From the NCBI GenBank assembly GCA_902517315.1, contig CABYBP010000008.1, forward strand, positions 1 through 46,262: a stretch of DNA of 46,262 nucleotides, written 5' to 3'. Source of the DNA: an uncultured Alphaproteobacteria bacterium (GTDB taxonomy: Bacteria; Pseudomonadota; Alphaproteobacteria; HIMB59; GCA-002718135). The notes beneath the pieces were generated by a model. That model was not told the DNA's origin. It ran no database searches and saw only the letters and a list, made by a program, of their open reading frames with translations. This document shows, in pieces, positions 43,713-46,262 of the stretch. Every line of letters starts with the position of its first letter. Position 1 is the stretch's first letter. Both the position numbers and the translations under genes were made by a program.

Positions 43713-44852
43713 TTATCCCATTGCATTATTAAAGTGAATCCTCATCCCTGTTTGATTAAATAACAATGCTTTATTTGAATCTCTCTTGATATTTACACTT
43801 GAACCGTTTGTAATTTGATGTGTAAATTGAGGTAAGCCCCTTACAATTATTTTTTTTGAGTTGTCTTCTATATTAACATGGAAGTATATATCTGATCCTA
43901 AATTTTCTCTGTAAGCAACAGTTCCACTAAATGTGTTTTCATTTTTATCATTAGTAATTTCTAAATGTTCTGGTCGAATTCCAATGTGTAAATCTGAATT
44001 ACTTTCAGAACTTTTTCTTTTTAGGTTAACATTTAAAAAATTAACAGTTCCACTTGAGTCCGCAGATCCATTAAAAATATTTATTTTAGGACTACCAACA
44101 AATTGTGCAACACTTAATGATGAAGGATTATCATATACTTCTTGAGGTGTATCAAGTTGTAATAAATTGCCATCAATCATTACCGCCATACGAGAAGACA
44201 TTGTTAATGCTTCTGCTTGATCATGCGTTACATAAACAAATGTTGTTTTAAGTGAATTGTGAAGTTCCGATAATTCAGATCGCATATGCACTCTAAGAGC
44301 AGCATCTAAATTTGACAGTGGTTCATCCATTAAAAATGCAACAGGTTCTCTTACCATTGCGCGACCAAGTGCTACTCTTTGTCTTTGGCCTCCTGATAAT
44401 TGTCCTGGTTTTCTATCCAGTAGTTCAGAAATCTGAAGTGTTTCAGATGTTTTATTAACTAATTGATTGATAAACTCAGTTTTATTTTTTTTGTTTGGAG
44501 AAAAATTTCCTATCAAAGGAAGGCGTTCAAATGTATTGTAATCTCTCAGTCTCAAAGGTGTTTCTAAATTTCTTCTTACTGTTAAATGTGGATATAAAGC
44601 GTATGATTGAAATACCATTGCAAGATCTCGCTCGCTGGCTCTAATTTTATTTACATTCTTATTATCAATTAATACATCACCTGAAGTTTGTTGTTCCAAT
44701 CCTGCAATGATCCGGAGTAAGGTGGATTTACCACAACCAGATGGACCAACTAATGTTAAAAATTCACCATCTTGTATATCAACATTTAAATTGTTTAATA
44801 CTTGCGTAGATCCAAATGACTTTGAAATATTTTTAAGTGATATTGTGCCCAC
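43713..44852 (-). CDS. CUT1-type ABC importer ATPase (UgpC/MalK-like)
   Basis: A 379-residue ATPase. Walker A GPSGCGKST (36-44), Q-loop MVFQSYALYPHLTV, signature LSGGQRQRVALGRAM, Walker B FLMDEPLSNLDA, H-loop YVTHDQAEAL, then the C-terminal TOBE domain with IGIRPEHLEI. It contains a short extra segment (FERLPLIGNFSPNKKNK) between Q-loop and signature, also known in some alphaproteobacterial sugar importers. The start codon is GTG with an excellent GGGGGGAG ribosome-binding site. It is the first gene of the operon and divergent from phnA. Confidence 0.9.
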   Translation of the reverse strand: MGTISLKNISKSFGSTQVLNNLNVDIQDGEFLTLVGPSGCGKSTLLRIIAGLEQQTSGDVLIDNKNVNKIRASERDLAMVFQSYALYPHLTVRRNLETPLRLRDYNTFERLPLIGNFSPNKKNKTEFINQLVNKTSETLQISELLDRKPGQLSGGQRQRVALGRAMVREPVAFLMDEPLSNLDAALRVHMRSELSELHNSLKTTFVYVTHDQAEALTMSSRMAVMIDGNLLQLDTPQEVYDNPSSLSVAQFVGSPKINIFNGSADSSGTVNFLNVNLKRKSSESNSDLHIGIRPEHLEITNDKNENTFSGTVAYRENLGSDIYFHVNIEDNSKKIIVRGLPQFTHQITNGSSVNIKRDSNKALLFNQTGMRIHFNNAMG

Positions 44853-45032
44853 TTAATCTCCCCCCTTAATAATTATATTTAATCTACAAAATTTTATTAA
44901 ATTTGAGAATATTATAAATCTAATTATTTCAGTTTTATTTCAATTTTATTAACAAATATTCAAATTATGATTGAGTTTAACTGGCAGATAACTATAAATT
45001 CGTATTTTTAATAATATATATTAGTTGAAATC
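44853..45032. promoter_or_regulatory. Divergent promoter region between the importer operon and phnA
   Basis: 180 bp, very AT-rich. For phnA, TTGAGT (44971-44976) and TATAAA (44993-44998) are 16 bp apart, placing a start near 45005. For the importer, TATAAT on the minus strand (44916-44911) suggests a start near 44904 and a leader of about 50 nt. I saw no clear Pho box and no long palindrome. Confidence 0.5.
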
Positions 45033-46262
45033 GTGTCCGATAATTTAGAAATTAATAAAAGAGAATATCCAACCTCTTTCTCAAAAACTGCTATTGTTAT
45101 ATGCCTTGATGGTAGTCAAAAAGAGTATCTCGATGAAGCGTCAAAATCAAATCTTACACCAAATCTTGATAAATTAATTACAAGTGGTGAAAACCTACTT
45201 GTCCACAGCGCTATTCCAAGTTTTACAAATCCTAATAATATTTCCATTGTGACTGGGCAGCCAAGTTCTGTTCACGGTATATGTGGAAACTTCTTTTATA
45301 CACCTGAGACTGGTGAAGAAGTAATGATGAATGACCCAAAATATATGCGAGCACCAACTATTTTTGAAAAATTTTATAATTCAGGCTCTAAAATTGCTCT
45401 TGTTACTGCAAAAGATAAGCTGAGAACACTTTTAGGAAACGGATTAAGTTTTGATGATGATAGAGCTATATGTTTTTCTGCTGAAAAATCTGATCAAGCA
45501 ACAAAAGATCTTAATGGTATAGAAAACGTAAACGATTGGTTAGGGATGCCAGTGCCAGAAGTATATTCTGAAGGACTTTCCGAATTTGTAATGGCTGCAG
45601 GTGTAAAACTTCTTGAAGAGTTCAAACCAAATATCATGTATTTATCGACTACGGATTACATTCAACACAAATATGCACCAGGAAATGAAACAGCAAATAA
45701 ATTTTATGCAATGTTTGATAAATACATTGGTCTTTTAAATAAGGAGAATGTTTCTATAATCATTACAGCAGATCACGGTATGAAACCAAAATCAAAAGAA
45801 GATGGTTCACCTAATGCAATATTTTTACAAGATTATTTAGATAAAAAATTTGAACCAAACATGGCTAAAGTTATTCTACCAATTACAGATCCATATGTCG
45901 TTCATCATGGTTCACTTGGTTCTTTTGCAACAATTTATTTAGAAGACAAGAGCAAGGTAGATTCAGTTGTAAATGCTATCAAAGAAATAAAAGATATAGA
46001 AGTCGTTTTAACAAAAGATGAAGGATGCTCTACTTATAATTTACCTCCTGACAGAATGGGAGACATAATATGTATGTCTTCAGAATTTATGACCATTGGT
46101 TCATCGGAAGACAAACATAATCTCTCAGGATTAAATGAACCTTTACGTTCTCATGGTGGACTCCATGAAAGAGAAGTGCCATTCATATCAAACTTAAAAT
46201 TACAAAACTTAGATGCTAGCAAACAATTATATAACTATGATGCATTTTATTATGCAATAAAC
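45033..46262 (+). CDS. phnA: Phosphonoacetate hydrolase (3' end outside the window)
   Basis: Splits phosphonoacetate to acetate and phosphate with two zinc ions; alkaline-phosphatase fold. The expected metal and catalytic residues appear in order: D26 (ICLDGS), nucleophile T65 (PSFTNPNN), D208 and H212 (TTDYIQH), D247 and H248 (TADHGM), and H374 (LRSHGGL). The GICGNFFYTPETGEEVMM block after the nucleophile is typical of PhnA. The start is GTG with no ribosome-binding site. The 410 codons in view are close to full length and open at the window edge. It is divergent from an ABC importer. Confidence 0.92.
   Translation, partial: MSDNLEINKREYPTSFSKTAIVICLDGSQKEYLDEASKSNLTPNLDKLITSGENLLVHSAIPSFTNPNNISIVTGQPSSVHGICGNFFYTPETGEEVMMNDPKYMRAPTIFEKFYNSGSKIALVTAKDKLRTLLGNGLSFDDDRAICFSAEKSDQATKDLNGIENVNDWLGMPVPEVYSEGLSEFVMAAGVKLLEEFKPNIMYLSTTDYIQHKYAPGNETANKFYAMFDKYIGLLNKENVSIIITADHGMKPKSKEDGSPNAIFLQDYLDKKFEPNMAKVILPITDPYVVHHGSLGSFATIYLEDKSKVDSVVNAIKEIKDIEVVLTKDEGCSTYNLPPDRMGDIICMSSEFMTIGSSEDKHNLSGLNEPLRSHGGLHEREVPFISNLKLQNLDASKQLYNYDAFYYAIN

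Noticed and set aside
44853..45032. Pho box upstream of phnA
   Set aside because: CTGGCAGATAAC near 44981 resembles half a site but the second direct repeat of CTGTCAT type is missing.

Overview
The window looks like chromosomal DNA of a streamlined, strongly AT-rich Alphaproteobacterium, most likely a marine plankton lineage of the SAR11/HIMB59 (AEGEAN-169) kind. That placement is inference. It rests on the low GC visible by eye, very short or negative intergenic distances, a FYDLN/TIGR02300 zinc-ribbon gene typical of Alphaproteobacteria, two Irr-type (ICE) operator candidates, and the dominance of ABC-type scavenging systems. I saw no tRNA, rRNA, CRISPR array, prophage or insertion sequence.

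Layout. 0-5.8 kb: the 3' end of upp, then a BMP-family nucleoside ABC importer (binding protein, double ATPase, two permeases) and two small cytosolic proteins. 5.85-8.0 kb: katG on the minus strand. 8.05-14.25 kb: a tight minus-strand operon DUF2141-cysS-thrS-hemB-hisI-ribA-DUF985 (read right to left). 14.28-18.4 kb: a plus-strand folate operon pabB-pabA-pabC-folP-folB-folK, facing a divergent TrpF-like gene. 19.1-21.7 kb: a DUF1800/DUF1501 pair. 21.7-24.9 kb: nucleoside catabolism (cdd, purine nucleoside phosphorylase, deoA) and an O-methyltransferase. 24.9-25.4 kb: a small heat-shock protein with a sigma-32-like promoter and a ROSE-like RNA thermometer. 25.4-32 kb: a probable iron-acquisition locus (DUF4856 periplasmic protein, membrane hydroxylase, Fbp/Fut-type Fe(III) ABC transporter). 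32-37.6 kb: M48 lipoprotein protease, adenosine deaminase, adenosine-kinase-like PfkB kinase, EamA transporter and a YejA-like peptide-binding protein. 37.7-41.8 kb: msrPQ, an MFS transporter, FYDLN, a 56-residue zf-CHCC protein and a second EamA transporter. 41.8 kb to the end: a CUT1-type ABC importer divergent from phosphonoacetate hydrolase phnA, which runs off the window.

How the genes fit together. Three themes stand out. (1) Nucleoside and nucleobase salvage: upp, the BMP importer, cdd, PNP, deoA, add and the adenosine kinase are spread over several transcription units but cover import and breakdown of purine and pyrimidine nucleosides. (2) Iron: the locus at 25.4-32 kb has two candidate Irr boxes, an apparently structured leader RNA and an intercistronic 26-bp perfect palindrome. 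It couples a DUF4856 protein and a His-rich membrane hydroxylase to ferric-iron import. This is the best candidate in the window for an undescribed system. (3) Phosphonate use: PhnA next to a sugar/glycerol-phosphate-type importer rather than PhnCDE.

Regulation is unusually legible. Several divergent gene pairs have overlapping or back-to-back -10 boxes in 28-52 bp gaps, some implying near-leaderless transcripts. Four convergent gene pairs overlap at their 3' ends.
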